Shown piece by piece: positions 33,434 to 41,621 of a stretch of DNA of 52,024 nt (within the stretch, counting starts at the first letter, position 1; every line of letters starts with the position of its first letter). The DNA is from DYIU01 sp038326775. Its GTDB lineage: Bacteria > Actinomycetota > Geothermincolia > Fen-727 > Anoxymicrobiaceae. Under the pieces are notes generated by a model. The model worked only from the letters and a program-made list of their open reading frames with translations. It did not search any database and was not told where the DNA came from. Position numbers and translations under genes: made by a program. Location of the stretch: contig JBBQKJ010000019.1 in assembly GCA_038326775.1 (NCBI GenBank), positions 1 through 52,024 on the forward strand, written 5' to 3'.

Positions 33434-34654
33434 ATGGCAAGGATACTCCTGCTCGGGGGCTGCGGAGGAATCGGCACGGTTGCCGCGCGCACTCTGGCGA
33501 CAACGGGCCACTTCGACGAGATAGTCCTGGGCGAGAACCGCTACGACGCCGCGTGCGAGTTCGCCCGGGAGCTCGGCGGAAACGTCTCCGCGGTGCAGGT
33601 CGACGCGAACGACCCGGAGAGCCTCAAGAGCGCCATGGAGGGCTGCGACCTCGTGCTCAACTGTGTAGGCCCGTTCTACACCTACGGACCTCCCATCCTG
33701 ATGGCGGCGATAAGGTCGGGCATCGACTACGTCGACGTCTGCGACGACCTCGACGCCACCGAGAAGATGCTCGAGCTCGACGGCGAGGCGTGCGCCGCCG
33801 GCGTCTCCGCCCTCATCGGCATGGGCAACTCGCCGGGCCTGGCGAACGTGATCGCCAGGTGGTGCGCCGACACCATGCTCGACCAGGTCGAGGAGGTCAA
33901 CATCTTCCACGCCCACGGCGGGGAGCCTTCCGAGGGCGGCGGGGTCATCAAGCACCGCATCCACGCCATGACCAACGACATCCCGCTTTTCATCGACGGG
34001 GAATTCATCACGGTGCGAATGCTCGAGGAGAGCGGGCAGAAGTACGTCATCGAGACCGAGTTCAAGGGCCTCGGGACCTTTCCGGTCTATCCGTACCCAC
34101 ACCCTGAGACCATCACAATGCCGAAGCACTTCGAGGGCATCAAGAAAGTGACCAACATGGGGTTCGTCCTTCCCCTGAACTACTTCCAGCTGACGATGGA
34201 CACGGTCCGGCTGGGCATCTGCACCGAGGAGCCGCTCATCGTACAGGGCAACGAGGTGATTCCCATCGAGTTCGCGGTGGCATACATCATCTCGCGCCGG
34301 CCGGGATTCATAAAGGCCGCCGGTCTTACCGAGCCGACCGGCTGCCTGAAGGTCGAGGTCAAAGGAGTCAAGGACGCGGATCCTCATACGTACATTTTCT
34401 CGATGTTCTCCAAGGGCGCGGGTGCCGGTGAAGGCACGGGCATCCCGGCGGCGCTCGGCGCCATCATGATGAAAGAGGGCCAGATAACCGAGAAGGGAGT
34501 CTTTCCTCCCGAGGCGGGCGTGGATTCGGCGAAGATCCTCGCGCTCGCAGGGCAGGTCCTGAAAAGCACCGGCTTGGGTGAGGGCGGAGTACCCATTTAC
34601 ATCGAGCACATCGACAGGGACGGCAACACCGAGAGCATTGACTTCAAGCTCTAG
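33434..34654 (+). CDS. Saccharopine dehydrogenase-like oxidoreductase
   Basis: A 406-residue protein with the saccharopine dehydrogenase/LYS9-like fold. The Rossmann motif LLLGGCGGIGTVAA is at the N-terminus, followed by NCVGPFYTYGPPIL and the SGIDYVDVCDD segment, both typical of the family. The C-terminal domain includes GMGNSPGLANVIA. It should carry out an NAD(P)-dependent reductive or oxidative step on an amino or keto acid-like substrate. CAGGAGG lies before the ATG. It is followed 7 bp later by a kinase gene. Confidence 0.8.
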   Translation: MARILLLGGCGGIGTVAARTLATTGHFDEIVLGENRYDAACEFARELGGNVSAVQVDANDPESLKSAMEGCDLVLNCVGPFYTYGPPILMAAIRSGIDYVDVCDDLDATEKMLELDGEACAAGVSALIGMGNSPGLANVIARWCADTMLDQVEEVNIFHAHGGEPSEGGGVIKHRIHAMTNDIPLFIDGEFITVRMLEESGQKYVIETEFKGLGTFPVYPYPHPETITMPKHFEGIKKVTNMGFVLPLNYFQLTMDTVRLGICTEEPLIVQGNEVIPIEFAVAYIISRRPGFIKAAGLTEPTGCLKVEVKGVKDADPHTYIFSMFSKGAGAGEGTGIPAALGAIMMKEGQITEKGVFPPEAGVDSAKILALAGQVLKSTGLGEGGVPIYIEHIDRDGNTESIDFKL

Positions 34655-34661
34655 GAGCGAA

Positions 34662-36191
34662 ATGGCCGACCTTCTCATCGGGCACGACGTCGGCACCGGC
34701 GGCAGCAAATCGGTGCTGGCTGACACCGGGGGCAATATACTCGCGCGCTCCTTCGAGCCGTACGACGTCAGCTATCCGGAGCCCAACCGGGCCGAGCAGG
34801 ACCCCCGCGACTGGTGGCGCGCCGTCGCCTCCGGCACCAGGCGAGTGCTCGATGAGAGCGGGGCGGACCCCGCTGACGTCAGGGGCGTCGGGTTCGCGGG
34901 CCAGATGATAGGCGTGGTGCCGGTGAGGGCGGACGGCGAGCTGCTCTGCGACGCGATAATATGGCTCGACAGCCGCGCCGACGAGCAGGCCAGGCGCCTC
35001 ATCAGGCGCATGGGGGGAAGTCGCGTGTTTACCCTTATAGCGGGCGCGCTTCCCACCGGCAAGGACGTCGTCTGCAAGCTCGCCTGGCTCAAGGAGAACC
35101 AACCCGACCTTTTCGCGCGGACCGCCGCGTTCCTGGACGTCGCGGGCTACCTGGTGCTGCGCGCCACAGGCGTGTTTTCCATGGACCAGACTGGCGCCGG
35201 AGGCACGGGACTCCTTAGTAACAAGACCCGCCGGTGGTCGCCCCTGCTGGCCAGGCTGGTCGGCGTCCCCCTGGAAAAGATGCCACCCGTGAGACGGAGC
35301 ATCGACGTCGTGGGCGGCCTGAAGGCGGATGCGGCTGAAGAGATGGGCCTGCCTTCCGGCACTCCCGTAATCGCGGGCATGGCCGACATCCCGGCTGCCG
35401 CGACGGGTTCCGGCGCCCTGGAGGACGGTGAGGCCCACATCTACCTCGGTACCTCGAGCTGGCTGTGCCTGTCGCTGTGCCGCCCGAAGAACCTGCCGAA
35501 GAACGGTATCGTGTCGGTCGCCTCCCCCGACCCGGAGATGTTCATAATGCTCGGGGAGTCGGAGACCGCGGGCTTGTGCCTCAAGTGGTTCGCCGAGAAC
35601 CTGGCCCTGCCGTCGGAGCGGGGGCGGGCCGGACCGGACGAGATGGCCATATTCGAGGTCCTGGACGGGCTCGTCAGCGGCACGGAGCCGGGGGCGGGAA
35701 GGCTGATATTCGCCCCGTGGATGTTCGGCGAGCGCTCGCCGGTCGGTGACACGACCCTCCGAGCGGCGTTCGTCAACCTCTCGCTGGAGCACGGGCGGGA
35801 GCACATGCTGCGCGCGGTCTATGAAGGGGTCGCTTACAACCTGCGTTGGATGATGGATGAGGTGGAGAAGTCCGGCCTTCCCGTCCGCTCGGTGCGGGCG
35901 ATAGGAGGAGGGGCCAGGAGCGACACCTGGATGCGGATAATGGCCGACGCCACGGGGCGCCGAGTCGAGGCGATGGCGGACCCCCAGGAGGCAGGGGCGC
36001 TGGGATGCGCGCTGGCGGTCGCTGTCGGCCTCGGCATCTTCCGAGACTACAAGCACATCAAGGACGTACTCAAGATCCGCCGGACCTTCGAACCCGATCT
36101 CGCCGCGCGGGCGGCATACGATTCCCTTTATCCGGAGTTCCGGGCACTCTACCCGTGCCTGTCCGCGTCCTGCCGCAGGCTTAACAGCTAG
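34662..36191 (+). CDS. FGGY family carbohydrate kinase
   Basis: A 509-residue sugar/polyol kinase of the FGGY (xylulokinase-like) family. The phosphate-1 motif is GHDVGTGGSKSVL, FAGQMIGVV follows, IWLDSRADEQ carries the substrate-binding Asp, GMADIPAAATGSGAL forms phosphate-2, and AIGGGARSDTWMRIMADATG is the adenosine motif. Substrate is unknown. The ATG at 34662 is chosen because AGGAG overlaps the stop of the upstream gene; the frame is open further back. Co-transcribed with the reductase, it may phosphorylate that pathway's product. Confidence 0.87.
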   Translation: MADLLIGHDVGTGGSKSVLADTGGNILARSFEPYDVSYPEPNRAEQDPRDWWRAVASGTRRVLDESGADPADVRGVGFAGQMIGVVPVRADGELLCDAIIWLDSRADEQARRLIRRMGGSRVFTLIAGALPTGKDVVCKLAWLKENQPDLFARTAAFLDVAGYLVLRATGVFSMDQTGAGGTGLLSNKTRRWSPLLARLVGVPLEKMPPVRRSIDVVGGLKADAAEEMGLPSGTPVIAGMADIPAAATGSGALEDGEAHIYLGTSSWLCLSLCRPKNLPKNGIVSVASPDPEMFIMLGESETAGLCLKWFAENLALPSERGRAGPDEMAIFEVLDGLVSGTEPGAGRLIFAPWMFGERSPVGDTTLRAAFVNLSLEHGREHMLRAVYEGVAYNLRWMMDEVEKSGLPVRSVRAIGGGARSDTWMRIMADATGRRVEAMADPQEAGALGCALAVAVGLGIFRDYKHIKDVLKIRRTFEPDLAARAAYDSLYPEFRALYPCLSASCRRLNS

Positions 36192-36230
36192 CGCGCGGCG
36201 GATTTACGTAGCACCTGTTCACAAGTATAA

Positions 36231-36279
36231 ATATGTAATCACCTTACATATTGACGAGTTGTATTACATATGTTAATGT
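36231..36279 (+). promoter_or_regulatory. Toxin-antitoxin promoter with palindromic operator
   Basis: An AT-rich island in GC-rich surroundings. ATATGTAA (36231-36238) and TTACATAT (36244-36251) form an inverted repeat, and TTACATAT recurs at 36264-36271. TTGACG (36251-36256), a 17-nt spacer and TAATGT (36274-36279) form the promoter, so bound repressor would cover it. Confidence 0.65.
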
Positions 36280-36297
36280 CCCCCACCAAGACCTCTT

Positions 36298-36561
36298 ATG
36301 AACAGGAGAATGATTGTGGACACGGCCAAGGTCAGCTCGAAGTACCAGATCGTGATACCGAAGAAGGCCCGCGAAGTGCTCGGCATCGATGAGGGGGACA
36401 AGGTCGTCTTCGATTACCGCGAGGGGATGGTGGTCCTGCTTCCCAGGCCGAAGGATTTCGTCGAGTTCTCCAGGGGGCTGGGCGCCGAGGTCTGGAAAGG
36501 CACGGGCGCGGCTCTGTACGTGGAGGGGGAAAGGGAATCGTGGCAAAAGACAAACGTTTGA
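36298..36561 (+). CDS. AbrB/MazE-type antitoxin
   Basis: An 87-residue protein whose residues about 8-52 form a swapped-hairpin AbrB/SpoVT DNA-binding domain (KVSSKYQIVIPKKAREVLGI, DEGDKVVFDY). The C-terminal tail would neutralise the toxin. ATG 36298 lies about 12 nt after the predicted transcription start; GTG 36316 with AGGAGA 7 nt upstream is an alternative start. It overlaps the PIN gene by 22 bp, typical of a toxin-antitoxin operon, and probably represses the operator at 36231-36271. Confidence 0.88.
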   Translation: MNRRMIVDTAKVSSKYQIVIPKKAREVLGIDEGDKVVFDYREGMVVLLPRPKDFVEFSRGLGAEVWKGTGAALYVEGERESWQKTNV

Positions 36562-36992
36562 AGAAGGACCTCGCCGATCACAAGTTGGTCGGAATCGATA
36601 CCTCGGTCTTCATCCATCACTTCGAGGGCGGCAAGTATTCGGAGCTTACCACGATGCTTCTGGAGCGGGTCCAGGACGGGCATTGCACCGGCGTGGTTTC
36701 CACCCTCAGCATGATCGAGGTGCTGGTGAAACCTCTCGAGATGGGGATCGAGGGCCTCGCAGACCTTTACCGCCTGCTCTTCCACGAGATGCCCCACCTG
36801 GATACGGTCGCCCTGGACCGGGATGTTGCTTTGAAGGCCGCGGCCTTGAGGGCGGAGCACGGGTTCGGGCTCGCCGATTGCATAATGCTCGCGAGCGCAC
36901 TGGAGGCGGGAGCCACGGCCTTCGTGACCGACCGTGAAGGGCTCGAGTCGGTCAAGGGGTTGCAGGTCTTGCAGTTGAAAGAGTACCTTTGA
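36540..36992 (+). CDS. PIN-domain toxin (VapC family)
   Basis: A 150-residue PIN ribonuclease. The four acidic residues for Mg2+ are visible: Asp20 (VGIDTSVFI), Glu60 (STLSMIEVL), Asp113 (GLADCIMLA) and Asp131 (FVTDREG). VapC toxins cleave tRNA or rRNA and are held by the cognate antitoxin. GTG start with GGGGAAAGGGA upstream. Intact length. Confidence 0.9.
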   Translation: MAKDKRLKKDLADHKLVGIDTSVFIHHFEGGKYSELTTMLLERVQDGHCTGVVSTLSMIEVLVKPLEMGIEGLADLYRLLFHEMPHLDTVALDRDVALKAAALRAEHGFGLADCIMLASALEAGATAFVTDREGLESVKGLQVLQLKEYL

Positions 36993-37070
36993 TGAGCAAA
37001 ACTCCAATGATGCGGCGATGACACAAGGACAGGAGGAGGGTAGGCCGCTTTCCGAGAAGCGGGCGAGGCC

Positions 37071-38603
37071 ATGATCAAGAAAGTTGTGTTGATAGAACCA
37101 AAGTCCCCCGGCTTCCACGTCTTCAGCAAGTTCAAGCTGCCCCGGCTGGGGCTTCCTCTGCTGGGGGCTTTGCTCGAGAAAGAGCTGGGTATCGAGGTAA
37201 AGATCTACTTCCAGGAGCTGTCGCTGGACTGGAGCGCCGTCGACGAGGCTGACCTGGTCGGCATCTCGACCATCACCCCCACCGCGCCCGTCGCCTACGA
37301 TATCGTCGCGCGTGTCAAACGCGCGAGCGACGCACCCGTAGTGCTGGGCGGGGCTCACGTCTCATTCATGGCGGACGAGGGGCTCGAGAAGGGCGCCGAC
37401 TACGTCGTACGCGGCGAGGGAGAGAGGACGTTCATCGAGCTCATAAAGTACCTGTCGACAGGTGTTGGCGAGCTTTCCGCGATCGAGGGCCTTTCCTACG
37501 TCGAGGAGGGTGAGCACCGCCACAACCCCGACCGCGAGAGGATAGCGGACCTCTCGTCGCTTCCCTGGCCGGACCTTACCCTGATCGAAGGGTACGAGAA
37601 GCTGAGGGTCGTCCCGGTGATGACGTCCCGCGGCTGCCCCTACGACTGCAAGTTCTGCTCGGTAACCAGCATGTTCGGCCATCGCTACAGGTTCCGCGAG
37701 GTCGACGACGTCATCGCCGAGCTGGAGGTGCTCTGCGCGCGACAGCCCAGGCGGACGGTCTTTTTCTACGACGACAACTTCACCGCCTCGCCGTCTCACA
37801 CCAAGGAGCTTCTCCGGAAGATGAAAGAGAAAGGGCTGCCGGTGCGCTGGATGGCCCAGTCCCGGGTGGACGTGGTCAAGGACGAAGAACTGATGCAGCT
37901 CATGAGAGACACCAACTGCAAGAACCTCTTTATCGGGGTCGAGTCGGTGAACCCCGCGACGCTGGAGGCGTTCCGCAAATCCCAGACCGTGGAGGACATC
38001 GAGCGCGCTGTCGAGATAATCCACAAGTACAGGATAACGGTCCACGGTATGTTCGTGCTCGGCGCCGACGACGACGACAAGGAGACCATCCGCGAGACGG
38101 TGCGTTTTTCCCGCAGGTGCGGCATCGATACGGTGCAGTTCCTGGTGTTGACCCCCATGCCCGGCACGGAAACCTACGACGAGCTGTGCCAGCAGGGGCG
38201 CATCTTCGTCGACGACTGGGGCAAGTTCAGCGGGCACCACGTGGTGTTCGAGCCCGCTAAGATGTCGCCGTTCCAGCTGCAGAAGGAGACCGGCCTGAAG
38301 GCGATGCGGAAGTTCTACTCCATCTTCCAGTGCTGGAAGCTGGGGTTCACCTTCCGTTTCAAAGACATGGCGATAAAGATCTACGCGCACCACACCATAA
38401 ACAAGTGGAAGTCGCGCAACAAGTACTTCATCTCCGAGCTGAAGCACCGCTACAAGGCCGAAAAGCACGCACGCAAAGCGGAGAGGGCGCACCAGTTGCA
38501 GGACCACCGGGAGCGCGAGGAGCTCGAGGAGGACGCAGCCGCGGCCACGCGGGTCAAGGAGTCAAGCGGCAGCTCCAGCCGGGACGAGGCCTCCAGCTTC
38601 TAG
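37071..38603 (+). CDS. B12-binding radical SAM protein
   Basis: A 510-residue enzyme. Residues about 1-140 are a cobalamin-binding domain (GISTITPTAPVAYDI, VVLGGAHVSFM, YVVRGEGERTF), and residues about 180-400 are the radical SAM barrel with TSRGCPYDCKFCSV (Cys189, Cys193, Cys196 for the 4Fe-4S cluster). The C-terminus is basic and helical, ending in a charged low-complexity tail (about 460-510). Such class B enzymes perform methylations or ring formation on lipids, hopanoids or antibiotics; the substrate cannot be set. A GGACAGGAGGAGGG site lies about 30 nt upstream, and GAGGC nearer to the ATG. Confidence 0.88.
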   Translation: MIKKVVLIEPKSPGFHVFSKFKLPRLGLPLLGALLEKELGIEVKIYFQELSLDWSAVDEADLVGISTITPTAPVAYDIVARVKRASDAPVVLGGAHVSFMADEGLEKGADYVVRGEGERTFIELIKYLSTGVGELSAIEGLSYVEEGEHRHNPDRERIADLSSLPWPDLTLIEGYEKLRVVPVMTSRGCPYDCKFCSVTSMFGHRYRFREVDDVIAELEVLCARQPRRTVFFYDDNFTASPSHTKELLRKMKEKGLPVRWMAQSRVDVVKDEELMQLMRDTNCKNLFIGVESVNPATLEAFRKSQTVEDIERAVEIIHKYRITVHGMFVLGADDDDKETIRETVRFSRRCGIDTVQFLVLTPMPGTETYDELCQQGRIFVDDWGKFSGHHVVFEPAKMSPFQLQKETGLKAMRKFYSIFQCWKLGFTFRFKDMAIKIYAHHTINKWKSRNKYFISELKHRYKAEKHARKAERAHQLQDHREREELEEDAAAATRVKESSGSSSRDEASSF

Positions 38604-38617
38604 CGCCTTGTTGGCGC
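38603..38617 (+). terminator. Possible weak terminator
   Basis: GCGCC and GGCGC pair across a 5-nt loop directly after the radical SAM stop; a run of five T lies about 30 nt later. Termination is uncertain. Confidence 0.3.
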
Positions 38618-38711
38618 GCCTGCGCGCGGGGTCACGCCGCGTCAGACCGTTTTTCCACTCCGGGGCCGTGAAGCGTTATGATATCCGGGTCAGTCGAACA
38701 CAGGAGGTATC

Positions 38712-39509
38712 TTGGCGCTGAACGAAGAGCTGCTTGTGGAAACCCGCGACATGGTCGCTGTGATAACCCTGAACCGCCCGGCGAAAGGAAACGCCCTGAC
38801 CGCCTCAATGCTTGAGGAGCTTGCCCGGACGCTCGCCTCACTCGCCGCAGGCGAGGCGGTGCGGTGCGTCGTTCTGAAGGGAGCGGGCGAGAAGTTCTCG
38901 GTCGGCATGGACCTGAACGCCATGGCGGATTGCACCCCCCCGGAGAACCAGAAGCTGATCGGGGCGGGCGGTCCGCTCAGGCTGGCGATACGGGCGATCG
39001 AGGAGTTCCCGTTCCCGGTGATCGCGATGATACGGGGCCACGCCGCGGGAGCCGCCTGCGAACTCGCCACCTCGTGCGACCTTAGGGCGGGCTGCGTCTC
39101 GAGCCGGATGGGGATGCCTCCCGCCCGGCTCGGCATCGTGTATCCACCGGAGGGGCTGGAGCGCTTCGTCAGGACGTTCAGCCTCGCGGTAACGCGCAGG
39201 CTGTTCTATACCGCCAGGTATTTCGAGGGCCGCGAGCTCCACACGCTGGGAATGCTCGACTTTTTCTACGCCGATGACGAGCTCGAGCCGTCCACCATGG
39301 AGCTCGCGAGCCGGATGACGAGGAACGCGCCAATGTCCATGAAAGGGCACAAGCGCTCCCTGTCTCTTCTATGTGCCCGGCAGCCCGTTCCGACGGTAGC
39401 CCTGGCCGAGATCCAGGAGCTGGTGACCGGCGCGATCGCCAGCCGGGACGCGGTCGAGGGCATCCGCGCCTTCCAGGAGAAGCGCGCCCCCGATTTCAGG
39501 GGAGAGTAG
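38712..39509 (+). CDS. Enoyl-CoA hydratase/isomerase family protein 1
   Basis: A 265-residue crotonase-fold protein. Oxyanion-hole regions are KFSVGMDLNAMAD and IRGHAAGAACELATSCDLR; the later YPPEGLERFVRTF supplies a candidate catalytic Glu. It should hydrate or isomerise an acyl-CoA. TTG 38712 is supported by AGGAGGT about 5 nt upstream, and a TATGAT box lies near 38678. The acyl-CoA synthetase starts 4 bp after its stop, so the two are one unit. Confidence 0.85.
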   Translation: MALNEELLVETRDMVAVITLNRPAKGNALTASMLEELARTLASLAAGEAVRCVVLKGAGEKFSVGMDLNAMADCTPPENQKLIGAGGPLRLAIRAIEEFPFPVIAMIRGHAAGAACELATSCDLRAGCVSSRMGMPPARLGIVYPPEGLERFVRTFSLAVTRRLFYTARYFEGRELHTLGMLDFFYADDELEPSTMELASRMTRNAPMSMKGHKRSLSLLCARQPVPTVALAEIQELVTGAIASRDAVEGIRAFQEKRAPDFRGE

Positions 39510-39513
39510 CAGG

Positions 39514-40944
39514 ATGCATCCGCTGAAGCAGCTCATGAACCCTTCGTCCCTGGCGTTCTGGGGCGCGTCCAACAACCCCATGAAGATGGGCAGCATACAG
39601 CTCGCCAACGTCCTTGGGACGGGCTACGGAGGAGAGGTGTACCCGATCCATCCAAAGGAGACCTCGGTCATGGGGATACCCGCTTTCCGGCGCATCGCGG
39701 ACGTGGGAAAGCCTGTCGACCTGGCGCAGCTCACGCTTCCGACCGAGGTCGTTCCAGGCATACTCGACGAGTGCGGCAGGGCGGGCATCCGCAGGGCGAT
39801 AGTGATATCGGGCGGCTTCAAGGAGGTCGCCGGCGACCGGGGGAAGCAGCTCGAGCGCGAGATAAAGGAGATTGCACGCAAGTATGACATGCGTTTCCTG
39901 GGCCCGAACTGCGTCGGGATATTCAATTCACTCTGCAGCCTCAACACGACCACCATCCACTCGCCGCCTGGAGGGGGAAAGATCGCCTTCGCCTCTCAGT
40001 CGGGTGCCTACACGGCGATGATAAACCCGTACCTTCGGGCCCAGGGCATCAATATGTGCCAGACCATGAGCGTGGGCAACGAGGCTGACCTTGACCTCAC
40101 CGACTGCGTCGAGTACCTCAAGGACGAGCCGGAGGTAAGCGCGATAGGCCTCTACATCGAGACCGTAAGGCGGCCGCGCGAGTTCGCCAGGGTGCTCAGG
40201 GAGACTGTCAGGGAGAAGCCCGTTGTGGCTATATACGTGGGGGGGACGGAGGCCGGCTCGCGCTCGTCGCTCTCGCATACCGGAGCGCTCTCGGGGCCGG
40301 ACGAGGTGTACGACGGGCTGTTCCGCCAGGCGGGCGTCATCAGGGCCGAGGATATCGACCAGATGTTCGACATGCTCCGTACTCTCTCATCCCAGCCGCT
40401 CCCGGAGAGCGGCCGGATGGCGGTGATCACCAACTCGGGAGGGCCCGGTTCGTCACTTGCCTATCACATCGAGAAGGCGGGGCTGTCGGTGCCCTCTTTC
40501 AGCGACGAGCTGGCGGCCAGGCTGGACGCCGTTACCGGGCCCCTGGCGTTCTTGCGCAACCCGATAGACCTCACCTTCGAGACCGACATGGCCATCTTCA
40601 CGAAGCTGCTCGAGCTCGTTTTCGAGTCAGGTGAGGTGGACGGCGCGTTCCTGTACGGGATATTCGGCGGGCCGGACTTCATGGTAAACATTGTCAAGAG
40701 GTTTCCCGAGCTGGAGCAGTTGAAAGGGGGCCTGGGCGCAGCGCACGAGCAGTTTCTGACCGAGCTCGCCGGGGTCCCGCGAGCTTTTGGCAAGCCGCTT
40801 ATCGTGATGTCGTTCCTGGGGCCGGACAGCGCCTCCGTCGGGCCGCTCATCGACTATGGCGTCCCCGTCTTTCCGTCGGCCGTCCGCGCCGCCGGCGCCA
40901 TGCGCGCCCTGCTCGACTACCGGCGTATCCGCGGCGCGGTCTAG
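39514..40944 (+). CDS. Acyl-CoA synthetase (NDP-forming), CoA-ligase alpha-type subunit
   Basis: A 476-residue protein of the NDP-forming acyl-CoA synthetase family: CoA-binding Rossmann domain (FWGASNNPMKMG; IVISGGFKEVAG), then two ligase-CoA domains with FLGPNCVGIFN, FASQSGAYTAM and the phosphohistidine region RSSLSHTGALSGPD (His near 256). There is no ATP-grasp domain, so a beta subunit encoded elsewhere would be needed for ATP or ADP use. The reaction would interconvert an acyl-CoA and acid with NDP/NTP. Its stop shares the CTAG with the stop of the convergent DUF2889 gene. Confidence 0.85.
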   Translation: MHPLKQLMNPSSLAFWGASNNPMKMGSIQLANVLGTGYGGEVYPIHPKETSVMGIPAFRRIADVGKPVDLAQLTLPTEVVPGILDECGRAGIRRAIVISGGFKEVAGDRGKQLEREIKEIARKYDMRFLGPNCVGIFNSLCSLNTTTIHSPPGGGKIAFASQSGAYTAMINPYLRAQGINMCQTMSVGNEADLDLTDCVEYLKDEPEVSAIGLYIETVRRPREFARVLRETVREKPVVAIYVGGTEAGSRSSLSHTGALSGPDEVYDGLFRQAGVIRAEDIDQMFDMLRTLSSQPLPESGRMAVITNSGGPGSSLAYHIEKAGLSVPSFSDELAARLDAVTGPLAFLRNPIDLTFETDMAIFTKLLELVFESGEVDGAFLYGIFGGPDFMVNIVKRFPELEQLKGGLGAAHEQFLTELAGVPRAFGKPLIVMSFLGPDSASVGPLIDYGVPVFPSAVRAAGAMRALLDYRRIRGAV

Positions 40945-41462
40945 TACTTGGGGTCGTCCTCGGGGTGCTCCTGGAGCCAGCGGCGCACGATCGGCCCGTC
41001 CTCGCGCCAGGCGACACAGCTGTCCAGCAGCCCCAGCTCTTTGGCCTGTCCGGCCATGGCCCTGTCACGGGTGGCGTTGTCGGGCACGTGCTTGCGAAGG
41101 TAGGCGCCGCGGCCCTGCACGCAGACGTTGCCCATGTTCATGACCAGGGCCGCCAGGTGCGAGCAGCCCCGGATGGATCCGACAGTCTTCTTTACGATCT
41201 CCGAGAAGCCGGGCTTGACCCTCGTGCCGACCAGCTCATCCAAGCTGGCGATGCCCTGCTTGCATTCCTCCATCGGCCAGGTCGGGAAAGCGCCACTGAT
41301 CTCCTTGATCTCGCCTTCCCACACGGATACGACCATCTCCACCTCCAGGCCGTGAAGGGGCTCGCCCAGCCGCGCGTCGGAGAGGCTGCCTTTCAGGCGC
41401 AGGCAGTCGCCCTCGTCCAAGGTCTCTACCTTTATTTCCCTGGTGAAGATGCTCTCGTCTAT
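40941..41462 (-). CDS. DUF2889 protein, apparent ATA start
   Basis: A protein of about 173 residues of family DUF2889. Its signature VKKTVGSIRGCSHLAALV with the preceding PTWPMEECKQGIASLDELVG is clear. The first canonical start is TTG at 41420, but the family's N-terminal segment (FTREIKVETLDEGDCLRLKG) begins upstream in frame. Reading back, the frame closes at a TAA two codons before ATA 41462, and AGGAGG lies 8 nt before that ATA. No ATG/GTG/TTG is available, so ATA is the probable initiator. Function unknown; the family often occurs near aromatic or acyl-CoA catabolic genes. Confidence 0.7.
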   Translation of the reverse strand: MDESIFTREIKVETLDEGDCLRLKGSLSDARLGEPLHGLEVEMVVSVWEGEIKEISGAFPTWPMEECKQGIASLDELVGTRVKPGFSEIVKKTVGSIRGCSHLAALVMNMGNVCVQGRGAYLRKHVPDNATRDRAMAGQAKELGLLDSCVAWREDGPIVRRWLQEHPEDDPKY

Positions 41463-41621
41463 CGTTTACCCCTCCTCGTGCTTCTGCGCCCCCGGCGGGC
41501 CGGGCAATCCAGGCAGAATCATATCACGGGCGCCACTGTGCCTACGACCGGGAGCGCCCTTAGTGATAAAATGCTTCATGGCGCTGGCGCGCTTTCTACC
41601 AGACTAAGAAGGAAGGCTGAA

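Noticed and set aside
34644..36056. A 470-codon open frame on the minus strand
   Set aside because: Antisense to the FGGY kinase, whose motifs are complete.
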